From: CAZZBK01 sp964652155
Lineage (GTDB): Bacteria > Planctomycetota > Planctomycetia > Pirellulales > PNKZ01
Length of the DNA: 64,000 bases
Assembly (NCBI GenBank): GCA_964652155.1
Contig: CAZZBK010000002.1
Coordinates: forward strand, 1 to 64,000
Reading direction: 5' to 3'
Position 1 is the first letter of the stretch; every line of letters begins with the position of its first letter. Below the pieces are notes generated by a model. The model made no database searches. It worked only from the letters and a program-made list of their open reading frames with translations, and was not told where the DNA came from. The translations under genes and the position numbers were made by a program. Below are positions 16,178 through 24,329 of this stretch, piece by piece.

Positions 16178-18460
16178 ATGCCGAGTCGTCGTTCCCGCGT
16201 TGTCGTTTCGTGGATCCGTTATTTTCGTTGGGCCGATCTCATTGGCCGCCGCGCGTCGAGCAAGACGGTGCTTGAGCGGCGCCGCTTGGGAATTGAACCG
16301 CTCGAACAACGCGCCATGCTCGCGGCCAACCCGCTCGGGAGCATCTCGGGCCTCGTGGTCACGGATCTGACCGGCAACGGTGTCACCGGCGACGATCCCA
16401 AAATCGGCGGCGCGAGCGTGCAACTCTACCAAGACACGGGCAATGGAATTTACGGCGCTGAGGACACGCTCCTCGGCTCGGCGACCTCCGACGTGAATGG
16501 CAAGTACGCGTTCAATAATCTCGCGGCGGGAACCTACCATGTTAAACACACGGCCGCGGCCGGCTACATTCAGAAGCCCGGCTCGAATGTCGCCACGGTC
16601 GTGATCTCGGCCGGGCAGGCGCTCGGCAGCGACAATATCACAATCGACTCGTTCGACAACGGCAAGCAAAAGATTGAAGCCGACAGCGACATCGCCATGT
16701 CAGCCAGCGGCTCGACGAGCGCGGCGGGTATTTTAGGAGGCGAGCGCGATTTGTCGGCGCAGCTCTCGTCGACCACCGGCGCAATGACCCTCTCGGTCAA
16801 CCGTTTCAACCGGCAAGTGCTCGAGTTCTCGTCGACCTTCGAAGCCAGTGGCACCAACACCATCACCTGGGACGGCAGCGACAATAGCTCGGTCCTCAAC
16901 CCGACCGGTCTCGGTGGTGTTGATCTGACGAGCAACGGCGCGAATACTGGCCTGCGTTTCAATGTCGGAGCGGACCTTCCTGGCGGGTCGGTGACGATCC
17001 GGATCTACTCCAACGCCACGAATTGGTCGACCGCCTCGGTCTCGATTCCGCAGACCGGCAGCGCAGCCCGACAACAGATCGTGGTCCCGTTTTCGAGCTT
17101 CAGCACGGGCGGCGGCAGCGGAGCCACGCTGACGAGTGTCGGCGCGATTCAAATGGATATCACGGGCAGCATGGCGATCGACGGCCAGATCGATCAGCTC
17201 ACGGCCTTTGGCCCCACGGTGATCGATCAGAATTTTGCCGATTACGTCCCTCTCAGCTTGGGCGACCTCGTCTGGAATGACGCCAACAACAGCGGCGCTG
17301 TCGACGGCGGCGAACAGGGCATTGCGAACGTTTCGCTCAACGCCTATCTCGACACCGACGGCAGCTCGTCGCTGACCTCGATCGACACGCTTGTCGGCTC
17401 GACAACCACCAACAGCTCCGGCAATTACCTGTTCAGCAATTTGTTCCCGGGAAGCTACATCGTCCAAGTTGCGGCGAGTAACTTCAGCGGCAGCGGTGCC
17501 TTGGTCGGCTACCAAAGCAGCACGGGCAACCAACCCACGCCAAGCCCCGACAACGATGTGAACAACGACGACAACGGCGATGCCGCGAGTGGCCAAGGGA
17601 TAGTCGCCAAGCCTGTTACACTGACCACCTACGGCGAGCCGGTCACCGACGGCGATTCGAGCAATCTGTCCAATCTGAGCGTGGACTTTGGCGTGTTTCA
17701 ATCGCTGGTCGACCTGGCGATCACCAAGGAGGCCACGCCGACGACCACGACCCCTGGCAATGTCGTGACCTACTCGATGAACGTCACCAACAATGGTCCC
17801 ATCGCCGCGACGGGGGTGATCGTGACCGACACCTTGCCAGCGGGCGTGACGTTTGTGGCCGCTGCTCCGAGCGAAGGGACCGTGCAGAGCACGGCCAACG
17901 GCACCGTCGTCGTCGCGATGGGGAACTTTGCCGTCGGCCAAACTAAAACGCTCATCATCACCGCTTCGATCAACAACGGCGTGAGCGGCACGCTGATCAA
18001 CAACGTGCATGTGGCCGGCAATGAAACTGAAACCACCTATACCAATAACGACGCCAGTGCTCCGGTGACCGTCAATTTGCCACCGCCGCCGCAGGCGTCT
18101 CCCGCCGCGATCAGTGGCTTCGTCTACGTCGATTTGAACAACAATGGCATTATGGACAGCGGCGAGACCCCCATCGCGGGCGTGACGGTTCGGCTCGTGG
18201 GGGGCAATGGCGTGAACACCACGACCACGACCGCCTCGGATGGCAGTTATCAGTTCACCGGCCTGACCGGAGGCGTCTACGGGCTGATTGAGTCGCAACC
18301 GACCGCTTATCGCGACGGGCTCGACACCGCGGGCTCGTTGGGCGGCACGGCCACCAATGACGCCATTAACAACGTGACCTTGCTCGACGGCGCCAACGGC
18401 ACGAACTATAACTTCGGCGAGCGGCTGAACGACCCCAGCAAGCTAGACTATATCCTCTAA
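16178..18460 (+). CDS. Surface protein with LEPRxLL-like leader, SdrD-B repeats and a DUF11 domain
   Basis: The 760-residue protein starts with a basic leader and RRRLGIEPLEQRAMLAANPLG, a variant of the planctomycete LEPRxLL sorting-type motif. It then has SdrD-B-like modules (ISGLVVTDLTGNGVTGDDPKIGGASVQLYQDTG near residue 55; LGDLVWNDANNSGAVDGGEQGIANV near 360; ISGFVYVDLNNNGIMDSGETPIAGVTV near 645), a jelly-roll-like segment (about 160-345) and one DUF11 domain (VDLAITKEATPTTTTPGNVVTYSM, about 510-630). The repeats' DxNxxG loops are calcium-binding in related adhesins. It ends in SKLDYIL, reminiscent of C-terminal tails of similar proteins. Its last four bases overlap the ruvB stop on the opposite strand. 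Confidence 0.87.
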   Translation: MPSRRSRVVVSWIRYFRWADLIGRRASSKTVLERRRLGIEPLEQRAMLAANPLGSISGLVVTDLTGNGVTGDDPKIGGASVQLYQDTGNGIYGAEDTLLGSATSDVNGKYAFNNLAAGTYHVKHTAAAGYIQKPGSNVATVVISAGQALGSDNITIDSFDNGKQKIEADSDIAMSASGSTSAAGILGGERDLSAQLSSTTGAMTLSVNRFNRQVLEFSSTFEASGTNTITWDGSDNSSVLNPTGLGGVDLTSNGANTGLRFNVGADLPGGSVTIRIYSNATNWSTASVSIPQTGSAARQQIVVPFSSFSTGGGSGATLTSVGAIQMDITGSMAIDGQIDQLTAFGPTVIDQNFADYVPLSLGDLVWNDANNSGAVDGGEQGIANVSLNAYLDTDGSSSLTSIDTLVGSTTTNSSGNYLFSNLFPGSYIVQVAASNFSGSGALVGYQSSTGNQPTPSPDNDVNNDDNGDAASGQGIVAKPVTLTTYGEPVTDGDSSNLSNLSVDFGVFQSLVDLAITKEATPTTTTPGNVVTYSMNVTNNGPIAATGVIVTDTLPAGVTFVAAAPSEGTVQSTANGTVVVAMGNFAVGQTKTLIITASINNGVSGTLINNVHVAGNETETTYTNNDASAPVTVNLPPPPQASPAAISGFVYVDLNNNGIMDSGETPIAGVTVRLVGGNGVNTTTTTASDGSYQFTGLTGGVYGLIESQPTAYRDGLDTAGSLGGTATNDAINNVTLLDGANGTNYNFGERLNDPSKLDYIL

Positions 18461-19533
18461 AATAACTGCCCTTGAGGGCCTTCGCGCGGGGGCTCGAGTC
18501 CCAGGTGCTGGTAGCCGGCCGCGGTGATCTTGCGACCGCGCGGCGTGCGGACGACCAGTTCCGTCCGGAGCACGTAGGGCTCGACATCGTCGACCAGCGT
18601 GTCGATCGCCAGATTCAACGTGTGGGCGACCGCCTCGACCCCGACGGGGCCTCCTTGAAACACTCGGGCGATCGTCTCCAGATATTTGCGGTCGAGCGAG
18701 TCAAGCCCCAGCGGGTCGACCCCTTGCATGTCGAGCGCGGCCTCGGCGACCAGTCGGCTGATGCGCCCATCGCTCTTGCTCGTGGCGTAGTCGCGTACCC
18801 AGCGGAGGCGGTTGTTCGCGATCCGCGGCGTGCCTCGGCTGCGCACGGCAATCTCCGACGCGGCGTCGTCCGTGATCTTCACGTCGAGCTTGCCGGCGCT
18901 GCGTCGCACGATCTCGGCGAGTTCCTCGACGCTATAAAATTCCAAGTGCTCGCGCATCACGAAACGATCGCGGAGCGGACCACTGATGAGTCCCGCGCGG
19001 GTCGTGGCGCCGATCAGCGTGAAGGGGCGGAGCTGCATGTTGATCGTCCGCGCGTTCACCCCCTCGCCCAACGACAGGTCGATGCGAAAGTCTTCCATCG
19101 CCGGGTACATGAACTCCTCGACCGCCTTGGGGAGCCGATGAATCTCGTCGATGAACAGCACCGAATTTGCTTCGGCATTGGTGAGGTACGGGATCAGGTC
19201 CTTGGGGGCCTGCAATACCGCGCCGCTGGCAATCTGCACGCTCACCCCCAACTCGCGCGGAATGGCTAGCGCGTAGGTCGTCTTGCCGAGCCCCGGTGGG
19301 CCATCGAACAGAATGTGCCCAAGAACGTCGCCACGCTTCCGGGCCGCGTCGATGGCTATGTCGAGCCGGGCGGTCACCTCGCGCTGCCCGATCATGTCCC
19401 GTATCCGCTGCGGTCGCAGCGCGCGGTCTTCCTCGGGTTCGATGATCGGCACGGCCGGGACGAGATTCTCGACGTCGTCTGCACCGTCGTCGTCCGGCCC
19501 ATCCGCGCCGCTCAGTATCGTTTCTCGCACCAT
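18457..19533 (-). CDS. ruvB: Holliday junction branch-migration helicase RuvB
   Basis: A 358-residue AAA+ motor that drives branch migration with RuvA. Motifs: RPQRIRDMIGQ, Walker A GPPGLGKT, Walker B DEIHRL, sensor LIGATTRAGLISGPLRDRF, and the C-terminal winged helix ending RTPRGRKITAAGYQHLGLEP. An acidic N-terminal extension of about 25 residues precedes the usual start. ruvA and ruvC are not adjacent. Confidence 0.96.
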   Translation of the reverse strand: MVRETILSGADGPDDDGADDVENLVPAVPIIEPEEDRALRPQRIRDMIGQREVTARLDIAIDAARKRGDVLGHILFDGPPGLGKTTYALAIPRELGVSVQIASGAVLQAPKDLIPYLTNAEANSVLFIDEIHRLPKAVEEFMYPAMEDFRIDLSLGEGVNARTINMQLRPFTLIGATTRAGLISGPLRDRFVMREHLEFYSVEELAEIVRRSAGKLDVKITDDAASEIAVRSRGTPRIANNRLRWVRDYATSKSDGRISRLVAEAALDMQGVDPLGLDSLDRKYLETIARVFQGGPVGVEAVAHTLNLAIDTLVDDVEPYVLRTELVVRTPRGRKITAAGYQHLGLEPPREGPQGQLF

Positions 19534-19834
19534 GAAACCATCCGGTGGTCAATTGCCATGCTAGCGGAGCCGAGAGGCGCGCACGGGTTCATTGCGTCGT
19601 GCAACCGCAGTGCGGGTAGATCATATCACGAGCCGCCGCAGCTTGCCTACCACGCCTGTGCTAGCAAGATTGGCTCGATTGATTGATCGGCGATTTTACC
19701 CATTCGACCAAATCGCGCCCATCGGCACTCTTTCCTCAAGCGGTACAGTTGGAATGTCGATCATGGCGACGGCGCGAAACCTCTTGGCCTGCGCCACGGT
19801 TCTGCTCGCTGAGTTTTATTTTGCGTGAGTGGTC
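19534..19834. other. Divergent intergenic region, no gene seen
   Basis: The 301 bases between the ruvB start and the Mla permease start must hold promoters for both directions. I find no convincing coding frame, RNA gene or strong promoter pair. Confidence 0.4.
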
Positions 19835-20698
19835 ATGAGCACGGTTATCGAAGAGCTTCCTGAGCAGCGCGGCTGGACCGACATTGTCGCCGGTCTGATC
19901 GCCGATTTGGGTGGGCTCGTGTTCGGTTGGGTGCTCGCTGTCGGCGATGTGGCCCTGTTTATCATCCGCACGCTGATGTGGATGGCCTCGCGTTTACCGG
20001 TGCGCGAGACGCTCTTGCCCAACTTTTACCAAATCGGCGTGTTGAGCTTGCCGGTCGTGGCCCTGACGGGGACGTTTATCGGCATGGTGCTTGCCGTGCA
20101 GAGTTACGATCAGTTCCGCTCCTTGCATATTGAGACCCGACTGGGAGGGATGATCAATCTGTCGTTGGTCCGCGAGCTAGGGCCGGTGTTGGCGGCGACG
20201 ATGCTGGCCGGCCGGGTCGGCAGCGCGATGGCGGCCGAGCTGGGGACGATGCGCGTCACCGAGCAGATCGACGCCCTGACGGCGATGGGCTCGAATCCGC
20301 TGCATTACCTGGTGGTGCCCCGGTTCTTGGCTTGTCTGATTCTCATTCCCACGCTCACTGTCATGGCCGACTTCATGGGGGTCGTCGGGGGCGCGTTCTA
20401 CAGCATTCAATTGCTCAAGATCGACGAGTACCACTATTGGGAAAACTCGTCTGAGTTCGTCAACTGGTTCGACCTCGTCGGCGGCATGATCAAAAGCCTG
20501 TTCTTCGGCGGCGCGATCGCGCTGATTAGCTGTCACCGCGGATTTCACTGCACGGCCGGGGCCGAGGGGGTCGGCCGCGCGGCCACCAGCGCCTTCGTGG
20601 TCTCGTTCGTCTCGATCTTGGTGCTCGATTTGTTCCTGGGCATCATGATCAATCAGGCCTACGGTTGGTTGTTCCCGCTCGGTCCTTCGTTTTTGTAA
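19835..20698 (+). CDS. mlaE: MlaE/YrbE-type ABC transporter permease
   Basis: A 287-residue inner-membrane protein with the MlaE core: LPNFYQIGVLSLPVVALTGTFIGMVLAVQSYDQF, ELGPVLAATMLAGRVGSAMAAELGTMRVTEQIDAL, GSNPLHYLVVPRFLA and five or so hydrophobic spans. MlaE with an ATPase (next gene) and a hexameric MCE protein (the gene after) moves phospholipids across the envelope. The ATG at 19835 is preferred over the GTG two codons earlier. The next gene begins 11 bases downstream. Confidence 0.94.
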   Translation: MSTVIEELPEQRGWTDIVAGLIADLGGLVFGWVLAVGDVALFIIRTLMWMASRLPVRETLLPNFYQIGVLSLPVVALTGTFIGMVLAVQSYDQFRSLHIETRLGGMINLSLVRELGPVLAATMLAGRVGSAMAAELGTMRVTEQIDALTAMGSNPLHYLVVPRFLACLILIPTLTVMADFMGVVGGAFYSIQLLKIDEYHYWENSSEFVNWFDLVGGMIKSLFFGGAIALISCHRGFHCTAGAEGVGRAATSAFVVSFVSILVLDLFLGIMINQAYGWLFPLGPSFL

Positions 20699-20709
20699 GC
20701 GCTCTTGGC

Positions 20710-21534
20710 ATGGTTCACAGCCCCAATCCCACTCCGTCGCAACCGATCATCGAGGTCCGCTCGCTGCATGTGCAGTTCGGGCGACAATGCGTGCTGCGCG
20801 ATATCAATTTGACGATACCGCGCGGGCAGACATTGGCCGTGATCGGCGAGAGTGGCTGCGGTAAGACGGTGCTCATGAAGACCCTCATCGGGCTGGTCGT
20901 GCCCACGCAAGGCGAGGTGTTGTTCGACGGGCAGAATATCCTCTCGCTCAGCGATCGCGAGCAGGCCAAGCAACGCACTCGCTACGGGTTTGTGTTTCAG
21001 CAGGCGGCCTTGTTCGATAGCATGACCGTCGCCGACAACGTCGCGTTTCCGCTGCGGCAACATGCCCAAAAAACCGCGCAGGAGATGCGCGCGATCGTCA
21101 AGTCGCTGCTGGCCGACGTCGGGTTGAGCGAGCTGGTCGCACGCAAGCGTCCGGCCGAGCTCTCGGGGGGCATGCGAAAGCGTGTCGGGCTGGCCCGCGC
21201 CCTGGCGCTCAATCCCGAGGTTGTGTTGTACGATGAGCCAACGACGGGACTCGACCCGATCATGAGCGACGTGATTAACGAATTAATGATCCGCACGCGA
21301 GACTCGCATGACGTGACGAGCATTGTCGTCACGCACGACATGCACACGGCCCGCAAGGTGCCCGACCGGGTCGTGATGCTGTACCCGCTCGCCCGGCTGA
21401 AACCGGACGAGCCGCAAGTGATTTACGACGGTCCGCCGAGCGCATTGGAGCACGCGCGAGATTCGCGCGTGACGCAATTTGTGCGCGGCGAGGCGGGTGA
21501 GCGGTTGATGGAAATGGCCCGCGACGGAAACTAA
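20710..21534 (+). CDS. mlaF: MlaF-type ABC transporter ATP-binding protein
   Basis: A 274-residue ATPase with Walker A GESGCGKT, Q-loop FVFQQAALFDSMTV, signature LSGGMRKRVGLARAL, Walker B VVLYDEPTTGLDP and switch His in VVTHD; the LSGGMRKRV spelling is that of the Mla/Mkl subfamily. The start at 20710 is 11 bases after the permease stop; the longer frame would overlap the permease gene. Confidence 0.94.
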   Translation: MVHSPNPTPSQPIIEVRSLHVQFGRQCVLRDINLTIPRGQTLAVIGESGCGKTVLMKTLIGLVVPTQGEVLFDGQNILSLSDREQAKQRTRYGFVFQQAALFDSMTVADNVAFPLRQHAQKTAQEMRAIVKSLLADVGLSELVARKRPAELSGGMRKRVGLARALALNPEVVLYDEPTTGLDPIMSDVINELMIRTRDSHDVTSIVVTHDMHTARKVPDRVVMLYPLARLKPDEPQVIYDGPPSALEHARDSRVTQFVRGEAGERLMEMARDGN

Positions 21535-21584
21535 TTTCAGTTCGATGTGTACGGCAAGTGCCGTGAGAATTTAGCGCAGCGACC

Positions 21585-22673
21585 ATGAACGAACGCGTGA
21601 TGCAATTTCGAGTCGGAGTGATGGTGATCGCCACGTTGCTGATCACCGGCATTCTGATCTTGTTGTTCGACGGCTTTCCGAAAGTCGGCACGCGCCCGTA
21701 TGTCATCAAGATCATCTTCGTGCAGGCGCCGGGAGTCACCGATGGCACGCCGATCCGCAAGAGCGGCATCCGCATCGGCCGCGTCCGGAGCGTGCAGTTC
21801 ACCGAGGACGTGGGGATGTACGATGTCCACGGGGTGGTCGTATTTTGCGAGATCGACGCCAATCGCACCCTCCGCAGCAATGAGCAACCCGTGATCGACC
21901 GATCGCTGCTGGGGGAGTCGTACATCGAGTTCATCACGCGCGAGTCAGGCGGCCGACCCATCGAGTCGCTGGAACCGGGCACGCAACTTGTCGGCACGGT
22001 CAAAAGCGACCCCTTGCAGGTCATTGGCAACATCGAGGGGACCATGGCGTCGGCCTTGGGCTCGGTGGCCAAGACCAGCGACGAAATCGGCGCGCTGGCC
22101 CGACGGGTCAACGACCTGATTCGCAACAACGACGAACAGCTCTCGCGCATCGTGACCAAGACCGAAGGGGTGGTCGAGAGCTTGCAGCAAACCATTCAAC
22201 AGGCCAGCGGTCTGATCGGCGACCCGCAGATTCAAGGCAACTTGCGGCGGAGCATTGAGCAGATGCCGCGCGTGCTAGCGGACCTTGACGAGGCGGTGCA
22301 ATCGTTAAAGCCCGCGATGAAACGAGCCGACTCGATTCTGGGCGACTTGCAGAATGTCTCGCGGCCGTTGGGCGAGCGGGGCCCGATGCTCGTGCAGAAT
22401 ATCGATAGCGCGGTCTCGAAGCTCGATCGGGCGTTGGAAAACATCACCGCCTTGAGTGAGGACCTACGCAAGCCAGACGGCACGATCGGACGATTGCTCA
22501 ACGACCCCGGCCTGTACGACAAGCTCAACGGGGTGGCCAGCAACGTGCAGGAACTGACCCGTGAGTTGCGACCGATTGTCCGGGATGCCCGGGCGTTTAC
22601 CGACAAAGTCTCGCGTCACCCGGAGAGTTTGGGCGTCCGCGGGGCCATTTTCCCGAATTCGGGCATTAAATAG
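21585..22673 (+). CDS. mlaD: MCE-domain lipid transport protein (MlaD-like)
   Basis: The 362-residue protein has one N-terminal membrane anchor (VGVMVIATLLITGILILLFDG), a single MCE domain (about residues 40-145: PYVIKIIFVQAPGVTDGTPIRKSGIRIGRV) and a long helical C-terminal region (about 145-340) containing heptad-like coiled-coil stretches (LARRVNDLIRNNDEQLSRI). MCE proteins form hexameric rings or tubes that shuttle lipids. It completes the permease-ATPase-MCE operon. No MlaA, B or C is next to it. Confidence 0.93.
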   Translation: MNERVMQFRVGVMVIATLLITGILILLFDGFPKVGTRPYVIKIIFVQAPGVTDGTPIRKSGIRIGRVRSVQFTEDVGMYDVHGVVVFCEIDANRTLRSNEQPVIDRSLLGESYIEFITRESGGRPIESLEPGTQLVGTVKSDPLQVIGNIEGTMASALGSVAKTSDEIGALARRVNDLIRNNDEQLSRIVTKTEGVVESLQQTIQQASGLIGDPQIQGNLRRSIEQMPRVLADLDEAVQSLKPAMKRADSILGDLQNVSRPLGERGPMLVQNIDSAVSKLDRALENITALSEDLRKPDGTIGRLLNDPGLYDKLNGVASNVQELTRELRPIVRDARAFTDKVSRHPESLGVRGAIFPNSGIK

Positions 22674-22727
22674 CCGAGCGAGCGTCTGGGCCCATCGCGT
22701 TCAACGGCTGGAATTTTTGGCCGTTGG

Positions 22728-22736
22728 TGCTATACT
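22728..22736 (+). promoter_or_regulatory. Extended -10 promoter candidate for the RNA helicase gene
   Basis: TGC-TATACT forms an extended -10 element (TGn directly before a TATAAT-like hexamer). A weak TGGAAT hexamer lies 16 bases upstream. Transcription would begin near 22743 and leave an unusually long leader of about 120 bases before the helicase start. Confidence 0.45.
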
Positions 22737-22751
22737 TATAGGCATGAATTG

Positions 22752-22855
22752 ACCCGCTGAGCGACTCTATTCGCTCGTGGGTTATGGCAGGTCCCATGAT
22801 TTCTTTTGGTGACGCGGCTTGCGTCCCTCGCATATGGACCTGGTTACTTTCTTAG
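22752..22855 (+). promoter_or_regulatory. Helicase leader: hairpin and possible 23-codon upstream ORF
   Basis: Right after the predicted transcription start there is a hairpin with stem GAGCGA/TCGCTC (22759-22764, 22771-22776), extended by ACCC/GGGT (22752-22755, 22779-22782). It is followed by an ATG (22784) that opens 23 codons ending in WTWLLS and a TAG at 22853-22855 that abuts the helicase ribosome-binding site AGGAAG. Leaders of DEAD-box helicase genes are often regulatory in cold-shock systems; that role here is inference. Confidence 0.35.
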
Positions 22856-22864
22856 GAAGTTGGA

Positions 22865-24226
22865 ATGGCATTTAAGACGTTTGGGCTCGCAGAGCCCCTG
22901 GTGCGCGCCGTGGCCGAGGAAGGCTACACGCACCCCACCCCGATCCAGGTCGAGGCGATTCCGCATGTGATTTCGGGCCGCGATGTGCTCGGTTGTGCAC
23001 AGACCGGCACGGGCAAGACGGCCGCGTTCGCCTTGCCGATTTTGCACCGCTTGATGCAAGCGGAGGCTCCCAAAGCGCACGGCCGAAAAATTCGTGTGCT
23101 GGTGTTGGCCCCCACGCGCGAGCTGGCCGCGCAGATCGGCGATAGCTTCAAGGCCTACGGCCGATTTACCAAGCTGCGGCACACGGTCATTTTTGGCGGC
23201 GTCGGGCAGCATCCGCAAGTCACCGCGCTGCGGCACGGGGTCGATGTGCTCGTGGCCACGCCTGGGCGATTGTGCGACCTTATGAATCAGGGTCATGTCG
23301 ATTTGCATGGCGTCGAGATCTTTGTGCTCGACGAGGCGGATCGCATGCTCGACATGGGCTTTTTGCCCGACCTGCGGCGCGTTATCGCCAAACTGCCCAG
23401 CAAGCGGCAGACGTTATTTTTCTCGGCCACGATGCCCCCCGAGATCGATCGGTTGGCGCACTCGATTTTGCGCGACGCGGTGCAAGTTCGCGTGACGCCC
23501 AGCAAGCCGGTCGCCGATTGCATCGAGGAATCGGTCTGCTTGCTGCCATCCGACCACAAGTCGCCGATGCTCGTCGAGTTGCTCCGGTCGCGACCGGTGG
23601 GGCGAGCGATTGTGTTTACGCGCACGAAGCATCGGGCCGATCGCGTGGCGCGGCAGCTCAACAAGGCGGGCATTCGGGCCGAGGCGATGCATGGCAATAA
23701 GAGCCAGACGGCACGGGTGCGAACGCTCGAAAGCTTTAAGTCGGAAAATCCGCCGATCGTCGTCGCGACCGATATCGCCGCGCGTGGAATCGACGTCTCG
23801 GCCATCACGCATGTGTTCAACTACGATCTGCCCAATGAGCCAGAAACGTATGTGCATCGGATCGGACGCACGGCGCGCGCTGGGGCCACGGGCTGTGCGA
23901 TCTCGTTTTGCGACAAGGAAGAGCGGGCCTACCTCAAGGCCATCGAGCGATTGACGCGACGTGTGCTCAGGGTGGAAAACGATCTGCCGGCGGTCAAGGC
24001 CGAGATTCGCTCCGCCGAGGGAGAGAACCGGCCACAACGTCCGGCCAAAAAGCCTCGGCCCACGGACCGCTCGAAGGGGCCTCGCAAGCAGCGTTCGGGG
24101 ACGTCTCACGCGGCGACTCAACGAAGCGCCGTGGCCGCATCACGCGAAATCGCGCCCGCCTCGCGCGGGTCGACCGCGTCGGGCAATAAAAAGCATCGCC
24201 GCTTCAAGCGATCGCTTTCTTCGTAA
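22865..24226 (+). CDS. rhlE: DEAD-box RNA helicase (RhlE-like)
   Basis: A 453-residue ATP-dependent RNA helicase with all core motifs: Q motif (YTHPTPIQ), I AQTGTGKT, Ia PTRELAAQ, GG, TPGR, II DEAD, III SAT, and in the second RecA domain VFTRTKHRADRVA, ATDIAARGIDV and HRIGRTARAG. The C-terminal about 80 residues are basic and low-complexity (RPAKKPRPTDRSKGPRKQRSG), probably for RNA binding. It likely acts in ribosome assembly or RNA turnover. ATG at 22865 follows AGGAAG by 5-9 bases. Confidence 0.95.
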   Translation: MAFKTFGLAEPLVRAVAEEGYTHPTPIQVEAIPHVISGRDVLGCAQTGTGKTAAFALPILHRLMQAEAPKAHGRKIRVLVLAPTRELAAQIGDSFKAYGRFTKLRHTVIFGGVGQHPQVTALRHGVDVLVATPGRLCDLMNQGHVDLHGVEIFVLDEADRMLDMGFLPDLRRVIAKLPSKRQTLFFSATMPPEIDRLAHSILRDAVQVRVTPSKPVADCIEESVCLLPSDHKSPMLVELLRSRPVGRAIVFTRTKHRADRVARQLNKAGIRAEAMHGNKSQTARVRTLESFKSENPPIVVATDIAARGIDVSAITHVFNYDLPNEPETYVHRIGRTARAGATGCAISFCDKEERAYLKAIERLTRRVLRVENDLPAVKAEIRSAEGENRPQRPAKKPRPTDRSKGPRKQRSGTSHAATQRSAVAASREIAPASRGSTASGNKKHRRFKRSLSS

Positions 24227-24261
24227 CGTCCCGATTGAAGCTGGACGACGATTCAAAGACA

Positions 24262-24297
24262 ACGCCTCGGTCGAACCAAGTTGTTCGACCGAGGCGT
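24262..24297. terminator. Strong hairpin between convergent genes (bidirectional terminator candidate)
   Basis: A perfect 15-base-pair stem (24262-24276 with 24283-24297, centre motif GCCTCGGTCGAAC) with a 6-base loop CAAGTT, lying between the converging helicase and prepilin-like genes. There is no long T-run on either side, so it may instead protect mRNA 3' ends. Confidence 0.65.
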
Positions 24298-24329
24298 ACT
24301 GTTAAGCAACCCGAATGCTTGGTGATGGA

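Noticed and set aside
15109..16179. 356-codon minus-strand frame
   Set aside because: Antisense to the BBP7 barrel C-terminus; no motif, no ribosome-binding site.
16733..18298. 521-codon minus-strand frame
   Set aside because: Entirely antisense to the SdrD-B/DUF11 surface protein, which has clear repeats; the frame has no recognisable domain.
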